The position numbers and the translations under genes are program-made. The notes beneath the pieces were generated by a model that saw only the letters and a program-made list of their open reading frames with translations, was not told where the DNA came from and did not search any database. Positions 39,794 to 50,802 of a DNA stretch of 64,000 bases are shown here, one piece after another. The stretch covers positions 1,083,501 through 1,147,500 of the forward strand of contig NZ_CP158299.1 of assembly GCF_040256395.1 (NCBI RefSeq), read 5' to 3'. Origin of the DNA: Deinococcus sonorensis KR-87 (GTDB lineage Bacteria > Deinococcota > Deinococci > Deinococcales > Deinococcaceae). How positions within the stretch are numbered: the first letter of the stretch is position 1; every line of letters begins with the position of its first letter.

Positions 39794-40921
39794 TCAGCGC
39801 TGGTACTCGCGGCCCTTCCAGCGGTAACGGCGGCGGGTGGCCAGCAGATACACCGGCAGCGCGGCCAGCGGGGTCAACGGCGTCAGCAGCACCTCCAGCA
39901 GGTCGGCGGGCCGGGTGCGGCCCGCACGGACGTTCACCAGCAGCCGTTCCAGCAGCCCCAGCACGGCCAGTTCCCGCCGCCGGGAGAACCACGGCACCGT
40001 GTAGGTCAGCAGGTACAGCAGCCAGCTGGCCGCCATCACCAGCCGCGACTGGGCGTGCACCTCCGGCAGACTCTTGGCGAATCCGTGCAGCGATTCCTGA
40101 TAGCTGCGGTACATCCGCACGCTCATCAGGTCGCCGCCCAGCGCCAGCGCCAGCCGCCCGCCCCTGGCCTTGAGCCGCTCCGAGAAGCGCACGTCCTCCA
40201 GCACCTCTCCCTGCACCAGTCGGTGGCCGCTGATCCGGAAGTAGCACGCCCGCCGGAACGCCATCAGCTGCCCGTTGCCGGCACTCAGGCTGGCCAGCGG
40301 CAGCCGCGTCAGCGGCCCCGGCAGCAGGGTCAGCAGCACGTTGTCCACCAGCGGCACCAGCAGGCGCTCGCCGAGGCTGCGCGTCTGCTGGCGGGGCCAC
40401 ACGCTCAGCAGGTCGGCGCGGGTGCGCTCCAGCTCGTGCAGGATGGCGTCCAGCGCGCCCGGCTCCCAGAACACGTCGGCGTCGGTGAAGATCAGCACCT
40501 CGCCGCGCGCCTGCTGCGCCAGCTGCCAGCAGGCCCACGGTTTGCCCAGCCAGCCGTCCGGCAGCGGCTGGCCCGGCAGCACAGCCGCCCCCAGCGCCCG
40601 GGCGATCCGGGCAGTGTCGTCGTCGGAGCGGTCATCCAGCACCAGCACCTCCAGCGCGCCCTGCCGCAGCAGGCCCGGCAGGGTGTATGGCAGATTGCCG
40701 GCCTCGTTGCGGGCCGGCAGCAGCACGCTGACGCTGGGCGCGCCGGCCGGACGGCGGCGCGGGCGCAGCACCGGGAAGCTCAGGGCGTTCACGGTCAGCG
40801 TCAGCAGCTTATACAGCAGGAACCCGGTGGGCAGGACGGTGCTCAGCCGGGCCAGCGGATAGTCGATGCGTCCGCGCCACGTGTGCCAGGACGTGCGTTT
40901 TCGGTGGAAGTGTACCTTCAC
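39794..40921 (-). CDS. Membrane-associated GT2 glycosyltransferase, carotenoid cluster
   Basis: This 375-residue family 2 glycosyltransferase has an N-terminal hydrophobic segment and the GT-A signature [28 protein letters not shown], the DXD-like [12 protein letters not shown] and [15 protein letters not shown], with C-terminal TM helices. It closes the crtO-cruF-acyltransferase operon and overlaps the preceding stop by GTGA. By analogy with CrtQ (staphyloxanthin) and the cyanobacterial CruF/CruG pair it may glycosylate the carotenoid 1'-hydroxyl made by CruF. Specificity is inferred from context only. Confidence 0.8.
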   Translation of the reverse strand: MKVHFHRKRTSWHTWRGRIDYPLARLSTVLPTGFLLYKLLTLTVNALSFPVLRPRRRPAGAPSVSVLLPARNEAGNLPYTLPGLLRQGALEVLVLDDRSDDDTARIARALGAAVLPGQPLPDGWLGKPWACWQLAQQARGEVLIFTDADVFWEPGALDAILHELERTRADLLSVWPRQQTRSLGERLLVPLVDNVLLTLLPGPLTRLPLASLSAGNGQLMAFRRACYFRISGHRLVQGEVLEDVRFSERLKARGGRLALALGGDLMSVRMYRSYQESLHGFAKSLPEVHAQSRLVMAASWLLYLLTYTVPWFSRRRELAVLGLLERLLVNVRAGRTRPADLLEVLLTPLTPLAALPVYLLATRRRYRWKGREYQR

Positions 40922-41568
40922 CGGTCTCCGGTCAGGCGGGCCAGCGCCCGGCTGGGGAGGTCCAGGCGCTGCTGCTGGCTGAGGCGCCCCCGGCTCAGGC
41001 ACAGGTACCCGGCCAGCGGGGCCTCCGGGTCGCTGGTCTGCAGGTCGTGATCCAGGGTGGTCAGCAGGCCACCGAGCGCGTCCGGCAGTTCAGCCGCTGG
41101 GACCGGCGCGCCGAAGCTCAGGTACGCTTCCGGCCACTGCTGGCCGCGCAGCACCACCCGCAGCGCCACCGGCACCAGCGGCACCCGGGCGCGCTGCGCC
41201 AGCCAGCCGGCGCCCGGCAGCAGCCCGGCCAGCCCGGCGGCGGGCCGCAGCTGACCTTCCGGAAACACCACCACCCAGTGCCCGGCCCGCGCCGTCCGCA
41301 GCGCCGGTCGCAGTTCCTGCGCCCCGACCGCGCCCAGCCGCCGCAGGAAGGGGTACCGGGTCAGCTGCGGCTCGCTCATCAGCACGGTGTACGGCTGGCC
41401 CAGCTGCCGGCTGCACTCGTACAGCACGTAGCCGTCCCACCAGCTGTGGTGGCTGGGTGCCAGCACCGCCCCGCCACCGGGCAGCGGTCCGCGCACCCAC
41501 ACGCCGGCCAGGCCGCCCTGAACGGCGCGGCGCACGCTGCGGCTCAGACCCGCCGTGACGAGGTCCAT
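40918..41568 (-). CDS. PlsC-like lysophospholipid/glycolipid acyltransferase
   Basis: This 216-residue acyltransferase has the HX4D catalytic motif in SHHSWWDGY (His40, Asp45) and the FPEGQLRP motif (102-109). It overlaps the end of cruF by 25 bases and the GT2 start by four. In this operon it could esterify a glycosylated carotenoid, as CrtO of Staphylococcus does; a general phospholipid role cannot be excluded. Confidence 0.82.
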   Translation of the reverse strand: MDLVTAGLSRSVRRAVQGGLAGVWVRGPLPGGGAVLAPSHHSWWDGYVLYECSRQLGQPYTVLMSEPQLTRYPFLRRLGAVGAQELRPALRTARAGHWVVVFPEGQLRPAAGLAGLLPGAGWLAQRARVPLVPVALRVVLRGQQWPEAYLSFGAPVPAAELPDALGGLLTTLDHDLQTSDPEAPLAGYLCLSRGRLSQQQRLDLPSRALARLTGDR

Positions 41569-42523
41569 GCCTGCTCCCTGGGCCGCACCCACCACGCGAG
41601 GCTGGCCATCCCGCCCATCGCCACCAGACACACCAGCGCCGCCACCGGCTGGCCCAGCAGCAGCAGGCCGGCCGGCAGGAAGGCCGCCTCCAGCAGGTAG
41701 GCCAGGGCCAGCGGCCGCCCGCCCGCCGGGCCGGGCCGGTACAGCGGCGGCGCGATCATCTGGAAGCAGAAACTCAGCGCCACCCCCACCACGAACCAGC
41801 CGGTGAAGTTGGCCAGCGGCGCCCCGGCCCACAGGCCGGCCGGGTCCTGCCAGCGCCAGAAGCCCTGCTGGGTCATCAGCGGCTCCAGGCCCAGGTCCCA
41901 GGCCACCAGCAGTGCCCCGCACAGCCACGTCCGCCCACCCGCCAGCAGCGAGGCCGCCAGGGTCATGCCGAACCAGCCGAGCGGCACCAGCAGCGGCACC
42001 CCCAGCAGAGTCAGGCCCGGCGCGCCCGCATAGCTGTAGAGCCCGAACGGCCAGCCGGTGCGGCTGCCCAGCAGCTCCACGCCCAGGCCGGCCAGGAAGG
42101 CCAGCAGCGCCATGCTGGCGGCCCGTGCTGCTCCCACCCGTTCCCAGCTGTACAGCAGCGCCGCGCCGCTCAGGCACACGGTGCTGAGGGTGGCCAGCAG
42201 CGGGAACCCGTCTGGCCACAGCGGCACCGGCACCTTCAGCAGCACGAACAGCGCCAGCAGCACGGTCCAGGGCCGCAGCGAGCGGCGCACGGCGCGCAGC
42301 CGTTCAGCCATGGTCGTCCCGGCCCCCGCCCGCCCGATCAGGTCGCCGCCCAGTGCGGCCAGGCCCCCACCCAGCAGCCCCGCCACGATCAGGCCGACGC
42401 CACCGGGCAACTGGGCCAGGACCAGCAGGGCACCTATAAAGGCCAGCCCCAGGCCCAGCAGGGCCAGGCCCCAGCGCAGCAGGGGCGGCAGCATCAGGAA
42501 CGTCCGGGGGCGGTCATCGCCCG

Positions 42524-42527
<4 letters not shown>
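41544..42527 (-). CDS. cruF: Carotenoid 1',2'-hydratase, CruF type
   Basis: This 327-residue polytopic protein matches the CruF/DUF422 family that adds water to the C-1',2' double bond of the psi end of carotenoids, an early step toward deinoxanthin. Visible are eight or so hydrophobic helices and the conserved segments [32 protein letters not shown] and PLANFTGWF. The GTG at 42527 overlaps the crtO stop (GTGA), as at other junctions of this operon; an ATG at 42494 would give 316 residues. Confidence 0.88.
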
Positions 42528-44059
<1,532 letters not shown>

Positions 44060-44079
44060 AGTGGATTCTCCCGATCCGA

Positions 44080-44085
44080 ACTATA
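44080..44085 (-). promoter_or_regulatory. -10 box of the carotenoid operon
   Basis: TATAGT on the minus strand lies 20 bases upstream of the proposed CTG start, leaving a short leader that carries GGGAGAA (44066-44072). Confidence 0.6.
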
Positions 44086-44133
44086 CGGGGGGGCGGCCTC
44101 GCGGGTGGTCAGAACGGCAACAGTGTGGCGCGG

Positions 44134-44910
44134 CTAGCCGGGCCGGTCGCCGGTCAGCACCGCCCGCAGCGGCTCGCTCTGCAGCGGGGTGCTGCCGCGC
44201 TGCACGCTCAGGCTGCCGCCGCTGCTCTGCAGGCTCAGGGTGTAGGTGTAGCCCTGGTGGGTGAAGGTGTAGCGCTCGCCCGCCGGGCTGATCAGCCGGG
44301 TGCCGCCCACGATGCTCAGCGATGGGGTGCTGCTCTGGGCCAGGCTGTCGCCGAGCGTGGTCTGCACGTCACCGGGCCGGAAGGCCGCGTTGTCGAAGCT
44401 CTGGTAGCGGAAGCGGCCCTGCGCGTCCTGGGTGATCATCACGCTGCGCCGCTCGGTGACGGCCAGCACCCGCAGGCCGGGTGCCAGCCGGCAGCGGCGG
44501 GTCTGCCCCTGCAGGGTGATGCTGCTCAGCACCGGCACGCCGCTGGCGCTGTACAGCTGCGGGTTGGCCGCCACGCCCGGATTGATCAGCCGGATGTTGT
44601 CGGGGCTGGTGCTGCTGGCCGCGCTGCCGTCCCGCGGGGTCAGGCTGTAGTAGACGTTGCCGGCCCCCGGATCTGGCCGGCCCACCCGCCACGCCGCGTA
44701 GCTGTAGCGCCCCGGCTGCGCCTTGCTGAGGGTGGTGATCTCGGCGCGTCCGCCGGCGTCCGGCTGACCCACCACCAGCACCTCCGGAGTGCTGAGGCTG
44801 TCACACAGCAGCCAGGCGCGGTCCTGGCGGCCCGGCAGGTTCAGCTGCACGCTGGCGGCAGAGGCGGCGCCGAGCAGCGCGGCCATCAGCAGGGGAAGTG
44901 GACGAAGCAT
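44134..44910 (-). CDS. Exported protein of unknown function
   Basis: This 258-residue protein has a signal peptide ([18 protein letters not shown]). The mature part contains two cysteines (LLCDSL, TRRCRLA) that could form a disulphide, and Ser/Gly/Gln-rich beta-like sequence in the second half ([18 protein letters not shown]). I recognise no domain. It stands alone, upstream of crtO on the same strand. Confidence 0.7.
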   Translation of the reverse strand: MLRPLPLLMAALLGAASAASVQLNLPGRQDRAWLLCDSLSTPEVLVVGQPDAGGRAEITTLSKAQPGRYSYAAWRVGRPDPGAGNVYYSLTPRDGSAASSTSPDNIRLINPGVAANPQLYSASGVPVLSSITLQGQTRRCRLAPGLRVLAVTERRSVMITQDAQGRFRYQSFDNAAFRPGDVQTTLGDSLAQSSTPSLSIVGGTRLISPAGERYTFTHQGYTYTLSLQSSGGSLSVQRGSTPLQSEPLRAVLTGDRPG

Positions 44911-45000
44911 GCCCTATGCTGCCGGATTCGGGTCTGCTTGGCGTGAAGGTCAGCTGACCGGACCTTGGCCCACGTCAGAAAAGCGCCAGAGTCCGGAGGC

Positions 45001-45006
45001 TACCCT
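45001..45006 (+). promoter_or_regulatory. -10 box of the 60-residue protein gene
   Basis: TACCCT lies seven bases before the ATG at 45014. Confidence 0.55.
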
Positions 45007-45013
45007 GAACCGT

Positions 45014-45196
45014 ATGCGCCGGATGAACGCGAGAACTGCAATGGTGGCCAGCGTGATGGCGGCGCTGGCCTGCCTGATTCTGACCGTCTGGCTGACGGCC
45101 CAACACACCTGGTGGGCGCTGCTGCCGGCCCTGCTGAGCGTCTGGTTCGGGGTGGACAGCTGGCGGGCCTGGGGCTGGAGCCAGCCGGAAGACTGA
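45014..45196 (+). CDS. Small membrane protein, unknown function
   Basis: This encodes 60 residues with two hydrophobic segments (TAMVASVMAALACLILTVWLT and WWALLPALLSVWFGV) separated by a short turn, then a Trp-rich tail (WRAWGWSQPED), so a two-helix membrane hairpin. The start is set by the leaderless promoter. No homologue is recognised. Confidence 0.6.
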   Translation: MRRMNARTAMVASVMAALACLILTVWLTAQHTWWALLPALLSVWFGVDSWRAWGWSQPED

Positions 45197-45237
45197 GCCG
45201 ACCTGCCCTCCGGCTGGCGCCGGGGCGCCCGGGCGGG

Positions 45238-45243
45238 TAGGCT
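45238..45243 (+). promoter_or_regulatory. -10 box of the metalloenzyme gene
   Basis: TAGGCT lies six bases before the ATG at 45250. Confidence 0.65.
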
Positions 45244-45249
45244 CTGACC

Positions 45250-46080
45250 ATGACGGCCCTGTACTGGCTGGCGCTGGACGGGGTGGGCCATCCGGCCGAC
45301 GCGCCGCCCTTCAGCCCGTGGGACATGGACCTGCCGACCCTCAGGCCGGTGATTGAGGCGGGGCGGGCGCTGGACGCCACCCTGGGGGTGGAGGGCCTGC
45401 CGCAGAGCGCCACCGGCCAGAGCTGCTGGCTGACCGGCCAGGACGCGGTGGCACGGATGGGCGGCCACTACGGCCCGCATCCCGGCCCGACCCTCAAGCG
45501 GCTGCTCGATGAGGCGGGCCTGCCGGGGCGGGTCCGGGCAGCAGGGGGGCAGGCGGCCCTGCTCAACTACTACCCGCCCGGGTACTTTGCCCAGCCGCGC
45601 CTGCGGGCCGGGTGTTTTCCGTACAGCTTCACCACCGCGGGCCTGCCGCAGAACCCGCCGGGCCTGCCGCACCTGCCGCCCACGCTGGGGCTGCAGTACA
45701 CCGCTCCCTGGACCGCCGTGGACCCGCCGGACCACTGGCGGCGGCAGGGCGAGCGGCTCGCGGCCCTGCCGGGCCAGGATCTGCTGGTGCTGGACCTGTG
45801 GTTCAGCGACCTGCTGGGCCACCAGGGCCGCGCCCCCACCCCACCGGACCTGCTGTGGGCCGGGCAGGCCTATCTGGCGCGGCTGGACGCCCTGCTCGAG
45901 GGACTGCTGCACGCGGGCGCGCGGGTGGTGCTGAGCAGCGATCACGGCAACTTCGAGGACCTGGGCGTCAAGAGTCACACCCGGGCGCGGGTGCCGTTCG
46001 CCGGGGTCGGCGTGGAGCTGGGCCTCCCGGACGACGTGGTGCAGGGGGGGCAGGTTATGGCGCGGCTGCTGGGTCTGTAA
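45250..46080 (+). CDS. Phosphoglycerate-mutase-like metalloenzyme (alkaline phosphatase superfamily)
   Basis: This 276-residue protein shows the superfamily metal sites: [11 protein letters not shown] at the N-terminus, [12 protein letters not shown] and [11 protein letters not shown] near the C-terminus. It is about half the size of iPGM, lacking the large inserted domain, and [12 protein letters not shown] may hold the nucleophile. Such stand-alone proteins are usually annotated as metalloenzyme-domain proteins; the substrate is unknown. Its last 26 bases overlap truA on the other strand. Confidence 0.8.
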   Translation: MTALYWLALDGVGHPADAPPFSPWDMDLPTLRPVIEAGRALDATLGVEGLPQSATGQSCWLTGQDAVARMGGHYGPHPGPTLKRLLDEAGLPGRVRAAGGQAALLNYYPPGYFAQPRLRAGCFPYSFTTAGLPQNPPGLPHLPPTLGLQYTAPWTAVDPPDHWRRQGERLAALPGQDLLVLDLWFSDLLGHQGRAPTPPDLLWAGQAYLARLDALLEGLLHAGARVVLSSDHGNFEDLGVKSHTRARVPFAGVGVELGLPDDVVQGGQVMARLLGL

Positions 46081-46879
46081 CCGGATAGCGGGCCCCGGCG
46101 AAGTACAGGCCGTGCGGCGGCACGTTCGGCCCGGCCTGCCGCCGGTCGCCCGAGGCCAGGATGCCCGCCACCGCTGCCGGGTCCAGCGCGCCGCGCCCCA
46201 CCAGCAGCAGCGTGCCCACTACACCGCGCACCATGTGGCGCAGAAAACTCTCGCCCGCGATGTGCAGCTCCAGCAGGTCCCCGGCCGGGTGCAGCTCCAG
46301 CAGGTCCCCGGCCGGGTGCAGCTCCAGCCGGTGCACCCGGCGGCGCGTCTGCCGCTCCTCGCGGGTGGCGAAGGCCGCGAAGTCGTGCTCGCCCAGCAGG
46401 CTGAGGGCCGCCTGCTGCATGGCCGCCACATCCAGCGGCTGCGGCACATGCAGCGCGCGCCCGTCAAGCAATGGGGAGCGGACCGGCCGGTTCAGCAGGC
46501 GGTACACGTAGGCACGCTCCAGGCAGCTGTACCGGGCGTGGAAGTCCGGCGGGGCCGGCCGGCAACCCAGCACCGCCAGGTCGTGCGGCAGCCGGGCGTT
46601 CAGGGCGCGCTGCAGCTGACTGGCGGGCAGTGTCATCGTTTCCGCCATGTCCCAGTGAAGCGACATGCACTCGGCATGCACGCCGGCATCGGTGCGGCCG
46701 GCGGCCACCGGACGGGCCGAGGCGGCCAGCGGCCCCAGCGCCGCAAAGAGGGTGTCCTGCACCGTGCGCCCCTCGGCCTGTGCCTGCCAGCCCAGGAAGT
46801 GAGCGCCGTCCCACTGCACTTCCAGCTGCCAGCGCCGGAAGCCGGGCGGGGGGGCGTAGGGCAGGCGCGGTTCACTCAC
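46055..46879 (-). CDS. truA: tRNA pseudouridine(38-40) synthase
   Basis: TruA isomerises uridines 38-40 of the tRNA anticodon arm. The 274-residue protein has [11 protein letters not shown], the catalytic Asp in [11 protein letters not shown], and [18 protein letters not shown] 27-bp exact tandem duplication gives a repeated LELHPAGDL in the strand before the C-terminal motif, beyond the normal family sequence. The GTG at 46879 lies six bases after TAGCAT: leaderless. Confidence 0.92.
   Translation of the reverse strand: MSEPRLPYAPPPGFRRWQLEVQWDGAHFLGWQAQAEGRTVQDTLFAALGPLAASARPVAAGRTDAGVHAECMSLHWDMAETMTLPASQLQRALNARLPHDLAVLGCRPAPPDFHARYSCLERAYVYRLLNRPVRSPLLDGRALHVPQPLDVAAMQQAALSLLGEHDFAAFATREERQTRRRVHRLELHPAGDLLELHPAGDLLELHIAGESFLRHMVRGVVGTLLLVGRGALDPAAVAGILASGDRRQAGPNVPPHGLYFAGARYPVTDPAAAP
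46264..46327. repeat. 27-bp tandem duplication inside truA
   Basis: Two identical 27-base units (46264-46290, 46291-46317) are followed by ten bases of a third. The unit keeps the reading frame and adds nine residues. Confidence 0.9.
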
Positions 46880-46885
46880 CGGCCC

Positions 46886-46891
46886 ATGCTA
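46886..46891 (-). promoter_or_regulatory. -10 box of truA
   Basis: TAGCAT on the minus strand, six bases before the GTG at 46879. Confidence 0.65.
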
Positions 46892-46905
46892 GAGCAGCGG
46901 CAGCC

Positions 46906-47319
46906 TCAGGGTTGCCGCAGCTGCCCGGCATCGGCGGCCACAAAGTCGCCTTCCCAGGCGTTCAGCACCCGGCCGTCCTGCACCAGCAGCACCGCCGGGT
47001 AGGCGCTGACCTTCAGCTGCCGCGAGAACCGGGTGGCGTCCTCGCCGCGCCAGGGGGTCAGGCTGCCGGGGGCCGGGGCCGCAATCTCCTCGGCGTTCAC
47101 GGCCCGCACCGGCAGCCCGGCGTGCAGCAAGACGTCCCAGAGGCTGCCCAGGTCACCGCAGTCGTGCGAGTACAGCACCACCAGCTCGCGCGGCGCGTCA
47201 CGCCAGGGGTGCGCCGGCAGCGCGTCGCCCAGCCGCACCCGCGCGCTGCTGAGGCCGCAGGCCCCCAGCGTCAGCAGCAGCAGCGTCAGCGGGGCCGGGC
47301 GCAGGCGGGAACGGGTCAT
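46906..47319 (-). CDS. Thioredoxin-like lipoprotein
   Basis: This 137-residue protein has a lipoprotein signal peptide with lipobox LGAC (Cys about 21). The mature part looks like a thioredoxin fold: LVVLYSHDCGDLGSLWDVLL where CxxC would stand (only one cysteine remains), then FSRQLKVSAYPAVLLVQDGRVLNAWEG with the cis-Pro YPA. Loss of the second cysteine argues against a classical disulphide reductase. It starts leaderlessly six bases after TACCCT. Confidence 0.75.
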   Translation of the reverse strand: MTRSRLRPAPLTLLLLTLGACGLSSARVRLGDALPAHPWRDAPRELVVLYSHDCGDLGSLWDVLLHAGLPVRAVNAEEIAAPAPGSLTPWRGEDATRFSRQLKVSAYPAVLLVQDGRVLNAWEGDFVAADAGQLRQP

Positions 47320-47325
47320 GGATTC

Positions 47326-47331
47326 AGGGTA
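47326..47331 (-). promoter_or_regulatory. -10 box of the thioredoxin-like lipoprotein gene
   Basis: TACCCT on the minus strand, six bases before the ATG at 47319. Confidence 0.6.
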
Positions 47332-47365
47332 GGGGAGGGGCATGAGAGGAGCGCAGCGCGCCGGC

Positions 47366-47872
47366 TCAGCCCAGGTGACGGCGGCAGAAGTCGGCGGTCC
47401 AGCCATGCCAGTCCTGCCAGGCCGCCCACACCGACGCGGACCAGGCACGGAGCTGCTGATCCTGCGGCGGTCCTGATGGAGCGGCCAGCACGTCCAGCAC
47501 CGTCAGGCTGCCCTGCATGTCTGGCGGCACGAAGGCCGGCCAGGTCCAGCGCTGTCGGGCCAGCCGCATGTGGGCCAGCTGGGCCTGCCGCCCGCTCTGT
47601 CCGCGCTCGTTTACCAGATACAGGCCGATCAGCGAAAAGGCCGTGGTAATGGGTCGCGAGGACCCCCCAGCGTGCTGCGCGCCGTAAGCGTCCACCGACA
47701 GCTGGGTCGGGAAGCTCAGCTCCGCACGCTCGGCCAGGGCCGCGCTCAGCTCGCCGTAAGTGGCCCAGCACTCACCGGACGCGTGGTAGCGCCCGGGCGG
47801 CGTGAGCCCCTGCCCCAGCTGAACGGCGCCGCAGCCGGGACAGGTCACTGGCGCGTGCCGGTCAGCGGTCAA
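47366..47872 (-). CDS. DUF5946-like protein
   Basis: This 168-residue protein starts with a zinc-knuckle-like CPGCGA and has SGECWATYGELSAALAERA, LSVDAYGAQHAGG and SLIGLYLVNERG, the pattern I associate with the uncharacterised DUF5946 family. Trp-rich C-terminus. The likely start is a TTG at 47872, inside the remains of the upstream phosphotransferase-like gene. Function unknown. Confidence 0.65.
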   Translation of the reverse strand: MTADRHAPVTCPGCGAVQLGQGLTPPGRYHASGECWATYGELSAALAERAELSFPTQLSVDAYGAQHAGGSSRPITTAFSLIGLYLVNERGQSGRQAQLAHMRLARQRWTWPAFVPPDMQGSLTVLDVLAAPSGPPQDQQLRAWSASVWAAWQDWHGWTADFCRRHLG

Positions 47873-48420
47873 GCCGGCACACTCCTTTCGGCTCCAGCCG
47901 CTCTACCACCAGAGCCGCACACGTCTCCGGCGTGCCGAGCGTGGGACTCAGCTCCAGATCCGGTGGGCCGTCCGGCGTGGGTGGACTCGCGCTGCGCTCC
48001 CCAGCGAACGCAGGTATCCAACGGCGGTTTAAGGTCCACCCATAGCATCGGTAAGGGCTGCCACAGGCGCATCGCCTCCTGGAGCCATTCAGGCTCTGCG
48101 AACAACACGTCCACGATCACGTTGGTGCCGGAGGTCAGCAGCCCGCCACTGCGTGGTGCAGCCGCGACACCACCTGCCGGCCCACCGCACCGAAGCCGAT
48201 GCTGGCGACCCCGCCCTGCACGTCCTGGTACCAGACGCCCTCCTGCTCCTCAAACGAGAAATACCGCAGCGGCATGGTGGACCACAGCCAGTCGTAGCCG
48301 GTCACCAGATACGGGGCGCAGAGCTGCCTGCAGCGCCTGGCAGAAGGTGCTCCTGCCGGCGCTGGAGGTGCCGTTGACCACCAGCTGACCGGCCGGCTGG
48401 ACCGCTTCAGGAGAGGACAT
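47862..48420 (-). pseudogene. Chloramphenicol-phosphotransferase-like P-loop kinase, multiply frameshifted
   Basis: Joining three frames on the minus strand restores a protein of the CPT-like family: QLVVNGTSSAGRSTFCQALQ (P-loop, with Arg where Lys is usual), then YLVTGYDWLWSTMPLRYFSF, GFGAVGRQVVSRLHHAV, NVIVDVLFAEPEW and LEPKGVCR at the end. Breaks are a one-base gain near 48312-48318, a one-base loss near 48135-48142 and a third shift near 47970. Some 15 residues around RWGAQRESTHAG also seem deleted. The first frame ends at 48250. Several lesions plus the P-loop change mark a dead gene. Confidence 0.82.
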
Positions 48421-48455
48421 ACCCCATGCTAGCGGGCCGGCACACCAGACAACGG

Positions 48456-50792
48456 CTAATTCTTGGGAGCGTTCGGCACGCCGTCGGTGATGCCGCTGCT
48501 GCTCTTCAGGGCCGCCGGGTCCGGCTTCTGTTCCTGGAGCGGCTGCGGATTCGGGTCCGGGGCGAAGGCGGGCAGCTGTTCCACCGGCACGCGCCGCTGC
48601 ACGATCTGGTCCGGTGGGGTGAACTCGGTGGCGATGCGGCTGGTGCGCTGGTCCAGGTTGATCAGCACCGTGTCCGGAATGGCGCCCGGCAGGCTGGCTT
48701 CCCGGTACTGCGGCGTCTGCGGGTCCTGATCCACAGCGGTATCGGCGGCGGCGCTGTAGCGCGGGTCCAGCAGCGCCACCTTCACCCGGGTGTAGGGGCC
48801 ACGGTCCGGGTGCGCGCTGTAGGTGATGCCCGGCGGCTCCGCAAAGTTGCGGACCGCTTTGCCGCGGAGCGCGCCCACCATCATGTCGTGCCATACCGGC
48901 GGCGCCCACACGCCCGAGTACAGGTTGGTGGGCATGCTGCCGCCCTGCTGCCGCCCGATCCAGACCGCGCCCACGTAGTAGGGGTTCACGCCCACGAACC
49001 ACAGGTCCTTGGGGCCAGTGCTGGTGCCGGTCTTGCCGCCCACGGTCCAGCCGTCAATGCGGGCCGGCTCCGAGAAGCCACCCTGGCGGGTGCCCAGGTC
49101 GTAGACCACGCCCTTGATCATGTCCAGGCCCAGCCACGCCACCTGCGGCGACCAGACCCGGTGGGCGGTGTTCTGCTGGCCGGCGCTGTCGTAGAGCAGC
49201 TCACCGCGCGCCCCGGTCACCCGGGTGATGTACCTCGGCGTGCGGTACGTGCCGCCGTTCACGAAGGGGGCGTAGGCGGCGGCCAGTTTGACCGGGGTGG
49301 TCTCCACCGCGCCCAGCGCGGCGGCCAGACCGGTGCCGTCATTGGGCGGCAGGTTCAGCTCGCGCAGCTTGCCGAAGAAGGTCTGCAGGCCGATCTTGTC
49401 GGCGAGCCGCACCGTCGGCAGGTTCAGCGAGCGGTCCAGCGCCTCCCTGAGCGTCATAGTGCGGCCGGTCATCTCGCCCTCGAAGTCCTTGGGCTCGTAT
49501 TTGCCGCCCTCGCAGCTGGGACAGGGAAAGCTGATGGGCGAGTCGTCGTAGCGGTCCAGCTGGGTCGCGCCGGTGGACAGGGCCGTGGTGTACAGCAGCG
49601 GCTTGATGGTGCTGCCGATCTGCCGCTGGCCCTGGGCCGCGTTGTTCCAGTCGGCTGGCGGGGCGTTGCCCACCAGCTTCTGGCCGACCATGCCCAGCAC
49701 GTCACCGGTGTAGGGATCGCTTACCACGGCCGCCAGGGTGGTGCCGGCCGGCACGCGGGCGGTACGGGAAGCATTCTCCACGGCGCTCTGCACCTGCGGG
49801 TCCAGGGTGGTGTAGACCTTCAGGCCGCCGGAGCCGTACACCTTGTCGCGCCCGAAGCGGCGCACGAGCTCCTGCTCCACCTGCTGCATGAAGTGGGGCG
49901 CGCGGGCGCTGGTCACGGCCTTGAGGTAGGTGGCGCTGCGGTCTACCAGCCGCGCCGCCTTGATGCCGCCGGACGCGTCGTAGCTGACCTTCCAGCCGCG
50001 CGGCTGCAGCTTCTCGGCCCAGGCGGCGTCCGCCTGCGCCTGCGTTACCCAGCCGTCCTCGACCATGCGGGCCAGCAGGGTTTTCATGAAGAGCCGCTGC
50101 TCGGCGTAGCGCGGGTAGTACTTGCCAGGGCCCGGCACCAGCGTGGTCAGGTAGGCGCTCTCGGCCAGCGTGAGCTGCTTGGGTGTCTTGCCGAAGTACG
50201 CCTGCGCCGCCGAGTAAATGCCGTACAGCTCGACCGGCCCACCGTCCCCCCAGTAGATGATGTTCAGGTAGTCCTGAAGAATCTCTTCCTTGGTAAAGTT
50301 GCGCTCCACCTGCACCGACAGCAGCCACTCCTTGAACTTGCGCTCCGGGGTGCGGGCGCTCTGGTAGTTCTCTAGCAGCGTGTTCTTGACCAGCTGGTTG
50401 GTCAGGGTGCTGCCGCCCTGCAGGTCTTCCTTCTGCGACAGCCGCCGGAACTGCCGGGCGATGCCGTAGGGGTCCAGGCCGTAGTGCTCGAAGAAGCGCC
50501 GGTCCTCGTTGCTCACGATGGCCGCGATCATGTAGGGGCTGATCTCGTCCAGCTGCACCAGGGTGCGGCTCACGCTGGCGTCGCCCAGCTTCGGCACCAG
50601 CGTGCCGAGCGTGGTACCGTCGCGGGCATACACCCGCGTGACCGCGCCGAGCGTCAGCGAATCCAGGGCGCGGTAGTCCGGCAGGTTGCGCGACCAGCGC
50701 ACCGAGTACAGCGCGGCCAGGCCAGCCACCACGAACACGGCGGCCAGCACCAGCGCCAGCAGCAGCCTGAACAGCCGTCCCACGACTACCAT
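48456..50792 (-). CDS. Class A penicillin-binding protein (PBP1A-like)
   Basis: This bifunctional cell-wall synthase polymerises and crosslinks peptidoglycan. The 778-residue protein has a TM anchor (about 6-30), a GT51 domain with catalytic Glu96 in SNEDRRFFEHYG and GGSTLTNQLVKN, and a transpeptidase domain with SxxK in GSTIKPLLY (about 395), SLN in DRSLNLPTV and KTGT in GGKTGTSTG (about 587). The C-terminal 80 residues are Pro/Gln-rich and probably disordered. I choose ATG 50792, preceded by GGAG; it lies 10 bases after the receiver gene. Confidence 0.93.
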   Translation of the reverse strand: MVVVGRLFRLLLALVLAAVFVVAGLAALYSVRWSRNLPDYRALDSLTLGAVTRVYARDGTTLGTLVPKLGDASVSRTLVQLDEISPYMIAAIVSNEDRRFFEHYGLDPYGIARQFRRLSQKEDLQGGSTLTNQLVKNTLLENYQSARTPERKFKEWLLSVQVERNFTKEEILQDYLNIIYWGDGGPVELYGIYSAAQAYFGKTPKQLTLAESAYLTTLVPGPGKYYPRYAEQRLFMKTLLARMVEDGWVTQAQADAAWAEKLQPRGWKVSYDASGGIKAARLVDRSATYLKAVTSARAPHFMQQVEQELVRRFGRDKVYGSGGLKVYTTLDPQVQSAVENASRTARVPAGTTLAAVVSDPYTGDVLGMVGQKLVGNAPPADWNNAAQGQRQIGSTIKPLLYTTALSTGATQLDRYDDSPISFPCPSCEGGKYEPKDFEGEMTGRTMTLREALDRSLNLPTVRLADKIGLQTFFGKLRELNLPPNDGTGLAAALGAVETTPVKLAAAYAPFVNGGTYRTPRYITRVTGARGELLYDSAGQQNTAHRVWSPQVAWLGLDMIKGVVYDLGTRQGGFSEPARIDGWTVGGKTGTSTGPKDLWFVGVNPYYVGAVWIGRQQGGSMPTNLYSGVWAPPVWHDMMVGALRGKAVRNFAEPPGITYSAHPDRGPYTRVKVALLDPRYSAAADTAVDQDPQTPQYREASLPGAIPDTVLINLDQRTSRIATEFTPPDQIVQRRVPVEQLPAFAPDPNPQPLQEQKPDPAALKSSSGITDGVPNAPKN

Positions 50793-50802
50793 GACCGCTC
50801 CA

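Noticed and set aside
46264..46327. Short repeats as a CRISPR array
   Set aside because: The units are directly adjacent without spacers and lie in the truA frame.
48121..48420. 54-residue P-loop peptide as a functional small protein
   Set aside because: It is the 5' fragment of the broken CPT-like gene and ends in out-of-frame residues.
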